From: Bacteroidota bacterium | GTDB taxonomy: Bacteria; Bacteroidota; Bacteroidia; Chitinophagales; Chitinophagaceae | Reading direction: 5' to 3' | Assembly (NCBI GenBank): GCA_016868775.1 | Contig: VGFT01000001.1 | Span: 186,001 to 250,000, forward strand | DNA length: 64,000 nt | Shown: positions 34,751 to 43,075 of the stretch, one piece after another | Layout: each line of letters opens with the position of its first letter | How positions within the stretch are numbered: the first letter of the stretch is position 1 | Notes under the pieces: generated by a model | Told to the model about the DNA's origin: nothing | Databases searched by the model: none | The model's input: the letters and a program-made list of their open reading frames with translations, nothing else | Program-made: the position numbers and the translations under genes

Positions 34751-35590
34751 ATGGCCCTATTGGATTTTTTAAAAAAACGCACTCCCGATCCCCAAGCGGA
34801 AATGAGCTTCCTAGACCACCTGGAAGAACTCCGCTGGCATATCATTCGATCGTTGCTGGCCATGCTGGTGGGCGGTATCGTCATATTTTCCTTTTCCGAT
34901 TGGGTCGTAGAAGACGTTCTCTTTGCCCCCACCCGCCCCGAATTCATTTCTTCCCGCTGGCTTTGTGCGATGGGACAAAATATTGGCATCGGACAAGTTC
35001 TTTGCTTTAAACCAGTCAAGACCCAATTTTTGGAGACTACAATGACCGGACAATTCATTGCTTCGTTCACCCTCGCCCTGATCGGCGGATTTATTATCGC
35101 CTTCCCTTACATATTCTGGGAGTTCTGGCGCTTCATTCGTCCAGCCCTGTCCGATAAGGAAAGAAAAAACACCAGCGGCGTGATCTTTTGGGTGTCTCTA
35201 CTCTTCTTCGCAGGTGTACTCTTTGGATATTTCATTCTTACACCCTTCATGGTTAACTTTTATTTCAATTACAAATTAAGTAGTCAGATTACCATCATGC
35301 CCTCCTTCTCTGACTACCTGGAAAACCTGATCTACACCACCGCAGGAGTAGGCGTATTGTTCCAAATGCCCCTGCTAATTATGGTGCTGGCCCGCGTCGG
35401 AATTGTCTCTGCCGCCTACCTACGCAAATACCGGCGGCATGCCTTTGTGATCATCCTAACCACCGCCGCCATCATTACCCCCTCCACCGACCCGTTCAGC
35501 CTCACCATCGTAACCATCCCGCTCTACCTATTGTTTGAAGCAAGTATTATTCTGGCGGGAAGGGTGAAGAAAGAAGAGGAGTGGAGTTAG
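34751..35590 (+). CDS. tatC: Sec-independent protein translocase TatC
   Basis: The substrate-receptor subunit of the Tat pathway in the inner membrane. The 279-residue protein has the N-terminal MSFLDHLEELRWHIIRSL signature and about six membrane segments, with a longer first periplasmic loop (about 55-95) containing two Cys. FPYIFWEFWRFIRPAL and ALLDFLKK are also characteristic. No tatA is nearby. The 3' end runs into a 9-base-period repeat that fills the gap to rpiB. Confidence 0.94.
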   Translation: MALLDFLKKRTPDPQAEMSFLDHLEELRWHIIRSLLAMLVGGIVIFSFSDWVVEDVLFAPTRPEFISSRWLCAMGQNIGIGQVLCFKPVKTQFLETTMTGQFIASFTLALIGGFIIAFPYIFWEFWRFIRPALSDKERKNTSGVIFWVSLLFFAGVLFGYFILTPFMVNFYFNYKLSSQITIMPSFSDYLENLIYTTAGVGVLFQMPLLIMVLARVGIVSAAYLRKYRRHAFVIILTTAAIITPSTDPFSLTIVTIPLYLLFEASIILAGRVKKEEEWS

Positions 35591-35624
35591 TTTGGATAGT
35601 TTGGGAAGTTTGGATAGTTTGAGT
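35589..35624. repeat. Four tandem 9-base AGTTTG units after tatC
   Basis: AGTTTGGAT, AGTTTGGGA, AGTTTGGAT and AGTTTGAGT follow one another exactly, beginning inside the tatC stop codon. The reverse complement gives CAAACT units like those at 55936-56001. Confidence 0.75.
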
Positions 35625-35638
35625 TTTAAATCAGTTTT

Positions 35639-36088
35639 ATGCAGTTTGAGTTAAGTAAACCCATATCGATTGGTAGTGATCATGCGGGATATGAGTTTAA
35701 GCAGTTCATTGCCGATTTTTTACGTTCGGAGGGATTTGTCGTACGGGATAACGGCACGCACAGCAAGGATTCGGTCGACTACCCCGACTTTGCTCACCCC
35801 GTAGCCGAACAGGTAGAATCCGGAGAAGCGGCATATGGAATCTTAATCTGTGGCAGCGCCAATGGAGTGGCTATGACAGCCAACAAACACGCTGGCATTC
35901 GAGCAGCCATCTGCTGGAACGAAGAGCTGGCCTCCCTGGCCCGCGCCCACAACGACGCAAACATTCTCTGCATTCCAGCCCGATTTGTATCCCAAGAGAT
36001 TGCCGTGCAGATGGTAAAGGTCTTTCAATCGTCACCTTTTGAAGGCGGCCGCCATCAGTCGAGGGTATCAAAAATCAGTAGTTGCTAA
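35639..36088 (+). CDS. rpiB: Ribose-5-phosphate isomerase B
   Basis: Interconverts ribose 5-phosphate and ribulose 5-phosphate. The 149-residue protein has IGSDHAGYEFK (11-21) and the catalytic Cys71 in ILICGSANGVAMTANKHAGIRAA. Usual RpiB length is ~145. The last nine codons (VSKISSC region) and the TAA lie inside a perfect 18-base inverted repeat, so the final residues are set by that structure and not by family conservation. Confidence 0.93.
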   Translation: MQFELSKPISIGSDHAGYEFKQFIADFLRSEGFVVRDNGTHSKDSVDYPDFAHPVAEQVESGEAAYGILICGSANGVAMTANKHAGIRAAICWNEELASLARAHNDANILCIPARFVSQEIAVQMVKVFQSSPFEGGRHQSRVSKISSC

Positions 36089-36105
36089 TTTTTGATACCC
36101 TCGAC
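36058..36105. repeat. Hairpin 1: perfect 18-base inverted repeat over the rpiB stop
   Basis: Left arm 36058-36075 (GTCGAGGGTATCAAAAAT) pairs perfectly with 36088-36105. The 12-base loop contains AGTAGTTGCT (36077-36086). It could serve as a terminator, although there is no T-run outside the stem. Confidence 0.8.
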
Positions 36106-36173
36106 AGTTTGAGTGGTTTGAAAAGATTAAGTAGTTGCTTCAACTTTTCAAACTACACCAACTATTCAAACTA
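36105..36173. repeat. Hairpin 2: inverted repeat built of AGTTTG units
   Basis: GTGGTTTGAAAAG (36113-36125) pairs with CTTTTCAAACTAC (36144-36156) at 12 of 13 positions. Outer AGTTTGA and TCAAACT halves extend the stem past a bulge. The loop carries the same AGTAGTTGCT decamer (36130-36139) as hairpin 1. Confidence 0.65.
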
Positions 36174-36207
36174 AACTGGTAAAATGCAGTCGCATTTTAC
36201 CAGTTTA
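36172..36207. repeat. Hairpin 3: perfect 16-base inverted repeat over the next gene's stop
   Basis: TAAACTGGTAAAATGC (36172-36187) pairs perfectly with 36192-36207 around an AGTC loop. The stop codon of the convergent deoxyhypusine-synthase-like gene lies in the right arm. Confidence 0.8.
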
Positions 36208-37171
36208 AGATCCAGCCGAAGATCAACGGCGCTACAATCGTAGCATCACTCTCTACAATATATTTCGGCGTGTTGATGTCTAACTTTCCCCACGTGATCT
36301 TCTCGTTCGGCACGGCGCCCGAGTAAGAACCATACGAGGTGGTGGAATCGGAGATCTGACAGAAATAACTCCAGAACGGCACATCGTGCCACTCCAGATC
36401 CTGGTACATCATCGGCACCACACAGATCGGGAAATCACCGGCAATGCCTCCTCCGATCTGAAAGAACCCAACACCCTTGCCGGCAGAATGCTCTCGATAC
36501 CAATCAGCCAACCAGGTCATATACTCAATTCCACTTTTTACCGTACTTGCATTCAATTCATTTTTGATCACGTAGCTCGCAAAAATGTTGCCCGTGGTAC
36601 TATCCTCCCAACCCGGCACTACAATGGGAATATTCTTCTGCGCCGCAGCCACGATCCAACTATCCTTCGGATCGATCTCGTAATACTGCTCCAACTCACC
36701 ACTCAAAACAGCCTTATACAAAAACTCATGCGGGAAATACCGTTCGCCTTTCGCTTCCGCTTCCTTCCATTGCTTTACCAAATGCTTTTGCAGGCGACGA
36801 AACGCTTCCTCCTCCGGAATACAGGTGTCGGTTACCCGGTTATAATGATTCTCCAACAAATCCCACTCCTCCTGCGGCGTCAGGTCGCGGTAATTCGGAA
36901 TGCGCTTGTATTTCGAATGCGCCACGAGGTTCATCACATCCTCTTCCAGGTTCGCGCCCGTACAGCTGATGATCTGTACTTTGTCCTGACGGATCATCTC
37001 CGCCAAGGAAATACCCAACTCGGCGGTACTTATGGCACCGGCTAAGGTGATCATCATCTTTCCCCCTTCGGCCAAATGTTTTTCATATCCCTTGGCTGCA
37101 TCTACCAAGGCCGCGGCATTGAAATGACGGTAATGATGTTCGATAAACTGTGAAATAGGTCCACGTGGCAT
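36197..37171 (-). CDS. Deoxyhypusine synthase family protein
   Basis: A 324-residue homologue of deoxyhypusine synthase, the enzyme that modifies eukaryotic/archaeal initiation factor 5A using spermidine. The NAD-binding and active-site features are present: TLAGAISTAELG (42-53), SCTGANLEEDV, GGGIAGDFPICVVPM, and the region around Lys296 in TWGKLDINT, which corresponds to the catalytic Lys. Bacteria lack hypusinated eIF5A, so a polyamine role such as a homospermidine-synthase-like reaction is inferred. The start is ATG at 37171. Confidence 0.9.
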   Translation of the reverse strand: MPRGPISQFIEHHYRHFNAAALVDAAKGYEKHLAEGGKMMITLAGAISTAELGISLAEMIRQDKVQIISCTGANLEEDVMNLVAHSKYKRIPNYRDLTPQEEWDLLENHYNRVTDTCIPEEEAFRRLQKHLVKQWKEAEAKGERYFPHEFLYKAVLSGELEQYYEIDPKDSWIVAAAQKNIPIVVPGWEDSTTGNIFASYVIKNELNASTVKSGIEYMTWLADWYREHSAGKGVGFFQIGGGIAGDFPICVVPMMYQDLEWHDVPFWSYFCQISDSTTSYGSYSGAVPNEKITWGKLDINTPKYIVESDATIVAPLIFGWILNW

Positions 37172-37275
37172 GTTGATCGGTTTTAAACCGCCTTCCGATC
37201 CCGAATGGCCGGGAGACTTTGCGGACCCCGCAAAAATACAGTGCCCTCCACAATTCGAGTACCTTTATGGCTCCT

Positions 37276-38217
37276 ATGAATAAATTCTTGTTTTCCTTTT
37301 GGGCCTTGCTACTGTGCACCACCGGCCATACACAAATCAACATACCTTCCGATACCATCTCCATTGCCGTCTACGGAGGAAGATTGTACGGCACGCTCCT
37401 GCAACCCAACCCCTCGAAAGATCGACCGATCGTACTAATCATCGCAGGTTCTGGTCCCACCGACCGAAATGGAAACAACCCCCTCAGTGGAAAAAACAAT
37501 TGCCTCCTGCAACTGGCAGACAGCCTCGCACAGTATGGAATCGCCACCCTGCGGTATGATAAAAGAGGGATCGGCGAAAGCGTTCAATCCCTTGCCAAAG
37601 AAGAAAACCTGGTATTTGAGCAAAACACGGCCGATGCCCGCTGCTGGCTTCAATACCTAACAGAAAATGGGTTTCGAAAGATCTATGTGGCCGGACACAG
37701 CGAAGGCTCCCTCGTGGCGCTGCAAGTGGCCCAAGGATTTCCCTTAAGCGGACTCATCAGCTTGGCCGGCGCCGGCAGATCGATCCAGGATGTACTTCGG
37801 GAGCAATTGTCTACCCTCCCCGAATCGCTCAAAGAAAATACGTACCGGTGCGTAGATAGCCTGTCCGCCGGCAAACGCGTCAACAACCCACCCCTCGCCC
37901 TGCTTTCGCTATTCCGACCCTCCGTTCAAGATTATCTCATCAGCTGGATGAAACTCGACCCGGCAAAACTGGTTGCGAAACTCAATTGCCCGATACTGAT
38001 CGTACAAGGAGAACGCGACCTGCAAGTAAGCGTGGCCGACGCCAACCGACTTGCCCAAGCAAATCCAAAAGCCGAATTGTTTATACTGCCCACCATGAAC
38101 CATTTGTTCAAATCCGTGGCGTCGGATCAACTCGCCGAAAACCTGAATATCTATAAAGACCCCACCCTCCCCGTGATGAGCGAACTCATCCAACGAATGA
38201 CCATCTTCCTTCGCTGA
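37276..38217 (+). CDS. Secreted alpha/beta hydrolase (peptidase S9/S33-like)
   Basis: A 313-residue exported hydrolase. From the ATG at 37276 it starts with a signal peptide (MNKFLFSFWALLLCTTGHTQ). IIAGSGPTDRNGNN (55-68), YDKRGIGES and nucleophile Ser142 in AGHSEGS follow, then VQGERDLQVSV with the acid and MNHLFK with the His. An ATG at 37267 is also possible but overlaps the TACCTTTA promoter box (37260-37267). The substrate, perhaps an acyl or peptide ester, is unknown. Confidence 0.83.
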   Translation: MNKFLFSFWALLLCTTGHTQINIPSDTISIAVYGGRLYGTLLQPNPSKDRPIVLIIAGSGPTDRNGNNPLSGKNNCLLQLADSLAQYGIATLRYDKRGIGESVQSLAKEENLVFEQNTADARCWLQYLTENGFRKIYVAGHSEGSLVALQVAQGFPLSGLISLAGAGRSIQDVLREQLSTLPESLKENTYRCVDSLSAGKRVNNPPLALLSLFRPSVQDYLISWMKLDPAKLVAKLNCPILIVQGERDLQVSVADANRLAQANPKAELFILPTMNHLFKSVASDQLAENLNIYKDPTLPVMSELIQRMTIFLR

Positions 38218-38246
38218 TCCTTCTTGGAATTGCTGAACTTTACCCA

Positions 38247-40094
38247 ATGTGCGGCATCGCCGGAATTCTTCAGCCCAACCCACAGCAATACACGCTGACC
38301 GACCTGCAAGGCATGACCAACGCCCTCGCGCACCGAGGACCCGACGGTGCCGATTACTGGCAATCATCCGATGCAACCGTTCTGCTCGGACACCGACGAC
38401 TTAAGATCCTGGACCTCTCCAACCAAGCCAAACAACCCCTCACCTACCTGAGTCGATATACAATCGTCCACAACGGTGAGATTTACAACTACCTCGAACT
38501 GAAAGAAACCCTCTCGCAAAAAGGCTATCGCTTTCAAACCACCGGCGATACAGAAGTCATCGCCGCCGCATACGATCACTGGGGCGCCCAGTTCCTCGCT
38601 CAACTCGACGGCATGTTCGCCTTCGCTATTTGGGACAACAAAGAGCATTCCCTCTTCGCCGCCCGCGATCGCTTCGGCGAAAAACCATTCTACTATTCCC
38701 TCCAAAACCATACCCTACTCTTCGCCTCCGAGATCAAAGCTTTCTGGCCCCTGAACCTCCCCAAACAAATGGACCCATCCCTCACCTTTCACTACCTCAC
38801 CCTGGGATATGTGGACGACCCCTTCCAACCCGACCGCACTTTCTTTACCCACATACACAAACTGCCCGCCGCACACTACCTGAAATATTCGGCGATCTAC
38901 CGCACCGCTGCCATCGAGCGGTATTGGGACCTCTACCTTCCCAAAACACCTTCAATCCGCTCCGAGACAGAAGCGGAAAATACCTTCCGACAATTATTAG
39001 AGACATCGGTAAGCCGTCGAATGCGCAGTGATGTGCCCATCGGCTGCAGCCTGAGCGGCGGACTCGACAGCAGCACCCTCGCCCAACTCATCCACGAACA
39101 AACCAACACCCGGCTCCATACATTCACCGCCATCGTCCCTCACTTCGATCGCAATGAAGAAGATTCTGCCCGTGCCATAGCCAATCATATCCATGCGAAT
39201 GCGCATTTCATCGATCTGAACGATACTGATTGGTTTGCATTAGGAATGGAATGCCTGAAACATCAAGATGAACCCGTGGGCTCCTCCAGCGTTTTCGCCC
39301 AATACGCCGTATATCAAGCCATCGCCCAAGCAGGAATAAAAGTTGTGATCGACGGGCAGGGCGCCGATGAAACCTTGGCCGGATACGAACGCTATTACCC
39401 CTGGTATTGGCAAGAACTTTACCGAAACCGTAGCTGGAGATCCTCCGGTGAACAAGCATACACCCGCGCCCTCGGCGTAGAGGTTCCCTTCTCATGGAAA
39501 AACAAATTGGCCGCCTTCTTCCCTAATACAGCCTCCCGTCAACGCCACCGCGAATACCAACAACAAGCCAAACGAAACACAGAACTGAATGAAGGATTTC
39601 GCCAAGAACAAATCAAACAATTTCATCACACCATGCCCGAACATACGGGACTAAACGGCGCACTCTATTTTAATACCTGTACCCATGGACTGGAGGAATT
39701 GCTTCGCTATGCCGATCGAAATGCCATGCGATTCGGAGTAGAGGTTCGCCTGCCCTTCCTTTCGCATGAATTGGTCGAATTTATTTTCTCTCTTCCACCA
39801 CATTTCAAGATCCGGGAAGGCTGGCGCAAATGGATCCTGCGTCGATGCATGGATAAACACCTTCCTCCAAGCATTTGCTGGAATCCCAACAAGATTGGAT
39901 ACGAAACCCCACAAGTGCGCTGGATGCAACAACCCGATTTTCAAGAAGCCATACACGAATCCAGAAAAAAACTGATCGGAGAAAAGATTTTGTCGTCCTC
40001 CGTGACCAACCGTCCCATTCAACCGCACCCCGCTCATGCACCCGATCCCAAGGACTGGCGATATTTTTCGTTGGCTCAAGTGTTGACCGATTAA
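38247..40094 (+). CDS. asnB: Asparagine synthase (glutamine-hydrolysing)
   Basis: Converts aspartate to asparagine using glutamine and ATP. The 615-residue protein starts MCGIAGILQP with the N-terminal nucleophile Cys2. The glutaminase domain (about 1-210) includes NGEIYNYLELKETL and DGMFAFAIWD, and the synthetase domain has the PP-loop SGGLDSSTLA (about 265-274) and GQGADETLAGYERYY. Length is normal. Similar enzymes in polysaccharide clusters modify sugars, but no such cluster is here. Confidence 0.93.
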   Translation: MCGIAGILQPNPQQYTLTDLQGMTNALAHRGPDGADYWQSSDATVLLGHRRLKILDLSNQAKQPLTYLSRYTIVHNGEIYNYLELKETLSQKGYRFQTTGDTEVIAAAYDHWGAQFLAQLDGMFAFAIWDNKEHSLFAARDRFGEKPFYYSLQNHTLLFASEIKAFWPLNLPKQMDPSLTFHYLTLGYVDDPFQPDRTFFTHIHKLPAAHYLKYSAIYRTAAIERYWDLYLPKTPSIRSETEAENTFRQLLETSVSRRMRSDVPIGCSLSGGLDSSTLAQLIHEQTNTRLHTFTAIVPHFDRNEEDSARAIANHIHANAHFIDLNDTDWFALGMECLKHQDEPVGSSSVFAQYAVYQAIAQAGIKVVIDGQGADETLAGYERYYPWYWQELYRNRSWRSSGEQAYTRALGVEVPFSWKNKLAAFFPNTASRQRHREYQQQAKRNTELNEGFRQEQIKQFHHTMPEHTGLNGALYFNTCTHGLEELLRYADRNAMRFGVEVRLPFLSHELVEFIFSLPPHFKIREGWRKWILRRCMDKHLPPSICWNPNKIGYETPQVRWMQQPDFQEAIHESRKKLIGEKILSSSVTNRPIQPHPAHAPDPKDWRYFSLAQVLTD

Positions 40095-40124
40095 TTCTCA
40101 TCTTTGTTCCATTAATACACTCAA

Positions 40125-41264
40125 ATGAAACCTGCCACTCAATACATCCATGCCGGATCACACCCCGATCCCACCACCGGAGCGATCATGACACCCATCT
40201 TCCAAACCTCCACCTATGTGCAGGAAGCCCCGGCTACACACAAAGGATACGAATACGCCCGTAGCCAAAATCCCACGCGCACCGCACTCGAGGAAGCATT
40301 GGCCATCATTGAACAAGGTAAATACGGACTGGCCTTCAGCAGCGGCGTAGCCGCCACCGATGCGGTGATCAAATTATTGAATGCCGGGGATGAGGTCATC
40401 TGCGGAAACGACATGTACGGAGGCACCTACCGGCTCTTCACCAAAGTTTTTGAACGCCTGGGCATCGTTTTCCACGCGGTTGATACAACGAATCCCGATA
40501 ATATCACGTCCGCCATTACGGCCAAAACAAAACTGGTTTGGTTGGAAACCCCCACCAACCCGATGATGAACATCACCGATATCGAAGCCGTGGCGGCCAT
40601 CACCCGAAAACATAACCTGCTGCTGGCGGTCGACAATACATTCGCCTCTCCTGCCCTGCAAAACCCGCTGACCCTCGGAGCCGATATCGTGATGCACTCT
40701 GCCACAAAATACTTGGGCGGACACAGCGATGTCATTCAGGGTGCCTTGGTCGTGAACAGCGCTGAACTCCGCGAAAAATTATACTTCATCCAGAAAAGTT
40801 GCGGGGCGGTACCCGGACCAATGGATTGCTTCCTCGTCCTGCGCGGTATCAAAACCCTGGGCATCCGAATGAAAGCGCATTGTGAAAATGGCGCCATCAT
40901 CGCACACTGGTTACGCAATCATCCTAAAGTAGCAAAAGTGCACTGGCCTGGATTTGAAGACCATCCCGGTCACCCCGTCGCCAAAAAACAAATGCGCGAT
41001 TTTGGAGGCATGATCGCCTTCGAACTGAAAAACGACAGCGTAGAGGAGGTAAAACGTGTTTTATCAAAAACCAAACTATTTGCCCTGGCAGAAAGTTTGG
41101 GTGGAGTGGAGTCGCTGGTGAACCACCCCGCCAGCATGACGCATGCCTCCATTCCGCGAGAAGAAAGGATCAAAAACGGCCTGCGCGATTCACTGATCCG
41201 TCTCAGCGTTGGCATTGAAGACGCCCAAGACCTCATAGAAGATCTGGCCCAAGCGATCGGCTAG
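40125..41264 (+). CDS. Cystathionine gamma-synthase/lyase-type PLP enzyme
   Basis: A PLP enzyme of transsulfuration or methionine biosynthesis. The 379-residue protein has Tyr/Arg in YEYARSQNPTR, the DMYGGTYRLF loop, Asp170 in LLLAVDNTFASP and PLP-Lys195 in HSATKYLGGHSDV. Near the end GGVESLVNHPASMTHAS is typical. Cystathionine gamma-synthase, gamma-lyase and related lyases cannot be separated by eye. No riboswitch was seen in the 30-base upstream gap. TIGR02757 follows after one base. Confidence 0.92.
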   Translation: MKPATQYIHAGSHPDPTTGAIMTPIFQTSTYVQEAPATHKGYEYARSQNPTRTALEEALAIIEQGKYGLAFSSGVAATDAVIKLLNAGDEVICGNDMYGGTYRLFTKVFERLGIVFHAVDTTNPDNITSAITAKTKLVWLETPTNPMMNITDIEAVAAITRKHNLLLAVDNTFASPALQNPLTLGADIVMHSATKYLGGHSDVIQGALVVNSAELREKLYFIQKSCGAVPGPMDCFLVLRGIKTLGIRMKAHCENGAIIAHWLRNHPKVAKVHWPGFEDHPGHPVAKKQMRDFGGMIAFELKNDSVEEVKRVLSKTKLFALAESLGGVESLVNHPASMTHASIPREERIKNGLRDSLIRLSVGIEDAQDLIEDLAQAIG

Positions 41265-41265
41265 G

Positions 41266-42027
41266 ATGGACAAGAAAAAACTGCATCGATTCCTGGACCA
41301 AAAAGTCCGGCAATACAACAATACCTCCTTCATTGCCCGGGATCCCATCGCGATTCCACATCGGTTCAGTAAACGATCCGACATCGAAATCGCCGGATTT
41401 TTTGCTGCCACCTTCTCCTGGGGGAATCGAACAACGATCTTGAACAAATCGATCGAGCTGTTTCAATTGTTCGACCACACCCCGCATGCCTTTATCACCC
41501 AACATCGGCAAACCGACCTAAAAAAATTATTGACGTTTCGACACCGCACGTTTCAATCGATCGATCTCCTTTACTTCATTCAATTTCTCCGGCAACATTA
41601 TGCACAACACGCCTCCCTTGAATCGGCTTTTTGTCGATCGAACGGCAACTTGGAAGATCGGCTGAATGCCTTTCATCATTATTTCTTCTCCCTACCCGAT
41701 TCACCCGAAAGAACGCGTAAACACGTTTCCTCTCCGCAACGCCGCTCTACGTGCAAGCGATTGAATATGTTCTTGCGGTGGATGGTGCGTAAGGATGGGA
41801 ATGGGGTAGACTTTGGCCTTTGGAAAAAGATCCAACCGGCGGAACTGATCTGCCCCATCGACGTTCACGTATCCCGCGTAGCCCGTAAATTGGGATTGGT
41901 TGAACGAAAACAGACCGACTGGCAAACGGCCGTGGAACTCACCGAATCGCTCAAACGCTTGGATCCGACCGATCCGGTGAAATACGATTTCGCCTTGTTC
42001 AGCCTGGGCGTAAATGAAAAATTCTGA
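41266..42027 (+). CDS. TIGR02757 (DUF2400) family protein
   Basis: A 253-residue conserved protein of the TIGR02757 family. Characteristic stretches are FIARDPIAIPHRFSKRSDIEIAGFFAA (22-48), FSWGNRTTIL, KRLNMFLRWMVRKDGNGVDFGLWKKI and LICPIDVHVSRVARKLGL (about 190-208), which recall helix-hairpin-helix DNA glycosylase folds. Function is unknown, possibly in nucleic-acid repair. It begins one base after the transsulfuration gene and ends at the start of a short conserved ORF. Confidence 0.87.
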   Translation: MDKKKLHRFLDQKVRQYNNTSFIARDPIAIPHRFSKRSDIEIAGFFAATFSWGNRTTILNKSIELFQLFDHTPHAFITQHRQTDLKKLLTFRHRTFQSIDLLYFIQFLRQHYAQHASLESAFCRSNGNLEDRLNAFHHYFFSLPDSPERTRKHVSSPQRRSTCKRLNMFLRWMVRKDGNGVDFGLWKKIQPAELICPIDVHVSRVARKLGLVERKQTDWQTAVELTESLKRLDPTDPVKYDFALFSLGVNEKF

Positions 42028-42028
42028 C

Positions 42029-42337
42029 ATGAACGATACGATCCGAAACGAATTGATTTCCGCTGTTGGGTTCGATCTGCCCGAGACGAATTGGAAGATT
42101 CGGCTCATCGACGAGATCCGATACCTGCTTGAACATGATTTTCATAAATTGATCTCTATTTTGTACCGAATGGACGTCTCCGAAGGAAAATTAAGGGGGT
42201 TATTGCAAGAACTACCCGATGCGGATGCAGCCGAGTTGATCGCGGGAATGATGCTGGAACGTGTTGCACAGCGACAACAAACGAAAACTGCATTCAAACA
42301 GCCGAGACCGGAAGACGATCACGAGGAAAAATGGTGA
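42029..42337 (+). CDS. Conserved small hypothetical protein
   Basis: A 102-residue soluble, helix-rich protein with no domain I can name. It has LIDEIRYLLEHDFHKLISILYRMDVSEGKLRGLL and an acidic, Glu/Asp-rich C-terminus. Comparable small proteins occur widely in Bacteroidota next to diverse genes. The start could also be the ATG at 42014, which overlaps the preceding gene by 14 bases; 42029 is one base after that gene's stop. It is convergent with the desaturase-like gene. Confidence 0.7.
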   Translation: MNDTIRNELISAVGFDLPETNWKIRLIDEIRYLLEHDFHKLISILYRMDVSEGKLRGLLQELPDADAAELIAGMMLERVAQRQQTKTAFKQPRPEDDHEEKW

Positions 42338-43003
42338 TCAAGGGCTCTTCTCGAACATCAACTCCTTAGCCTTGTTTGGATCCTCTTTCTCCCGGAGGTC
42401 GAACATAGTACCGAAGACGTGATCCCACAACGTAGAACTTACGCCGAATCCCTGATGCTCATTTTTGTAGTGATGCAAGTGGTGATTGCGCCAAAGCGGC
42501 TTCATCCATTTGAACGGCGGATTCCAGGCATGAATCGCATAATGCATGGTTCCATACATCAAATAGCCAAACACAAAACCAGGGAAAAACATGAACACCT
42601 GTGTACCCAGTGGCAGGTACATCAGTCCAAACAACACGGAAGAGATGAGGATGCTTGGCAGGGGCGGCATGAAGAGCCGCTGCCGGTCGCGCGGATAGTG
42701 GTGGTGATTGCCATGCAACGTGTAAACGAATTTGGTGGCACGGTCTGTTTTGGGGATCCAATGAAAAAGAAATCGATGGGCGATATACTCAAAAAAACTC
42801 CAAAACAGCATCCCCCCGAAGAAAGTAGTTACGATGTGAAGGGTGGAATACCCATGCTCCGCTCCGGCTAGATACATAAGATATCCCATGATGGGGATAT
42901 ACATTCCCCAAATGACCAGCGGGTGCGATTTGGTCAGCATTTCCAAAAAATCGTTCTGGAACAAACGCGCCTGCCCTTTATTATGGATTTTTTCGAAATG
43001 CAT
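42338..43003 (-). CDS. Sterol desaturase/fatty acid hydroxylase superfamily protein
   Basis: A 221-residue integral membrane di-iron enzyme. From the ATG at 43003 (MHFEKIHNKG) it has about four membrane segments and the His clusters HRFLFH (76-81), HGNHHH (97-102) and MHYAIHAW followed by NHHLHHYKNEH. The layout matches fatty-acid 2-hydroxylases or sterol-desaturase-like enzymes; a hydroxylation of lipid or sphingolipid chains is inferred. A perfect -7 box ends 4 bases upstream. The 11-residue upstream extension runs through that box and is rejected. Confidence 0.85.
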   Translation of the reverse strand: MHFEKIHNKGQARLFQNDFLEMLTKSHPLVIWGMYIPIMGYLMYLAGAEHGYSTLHIVTTFFGGMLFWSFFEYIAHRFLFHWIPKTDRATKFVYTLHGNHHHYPRDRQRLFMPPLPSILISSVLFGLMYLPLGTQVFMFFPGFVFGYLMYGTMHYAIHAWNPPFKWMKPLWRNHHLHHYKNEHQGFGVSSTLWDHVFGTMFDLREKEDPNKAKELMFEKSP

Positions 43004-43007
43004 GGCG

Positions 43008-43015
43008 CAAAGATA
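43008..43015 (-). promoter_or_regulatory. -7 promoter box of the desaturase-like gene (TATCTTTG)
   Basis: Perfect TAnnTTTG match on the minus strand, ending 4 bases before the start codon; a leaderless mRNA is inferred. Confidence 0.6.
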
Positions 43016-43075
43016 CCAAAAACACGATTTTTGCAAACGGAGACAGCATGATTCCGGTTATCTTTAAAAGGAAAT

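Noticed and set aside
35589-36207. CRISPR array
   Set aside because: Units are 9 bases with no spacers of 30 or so bases and no cas genes are present.
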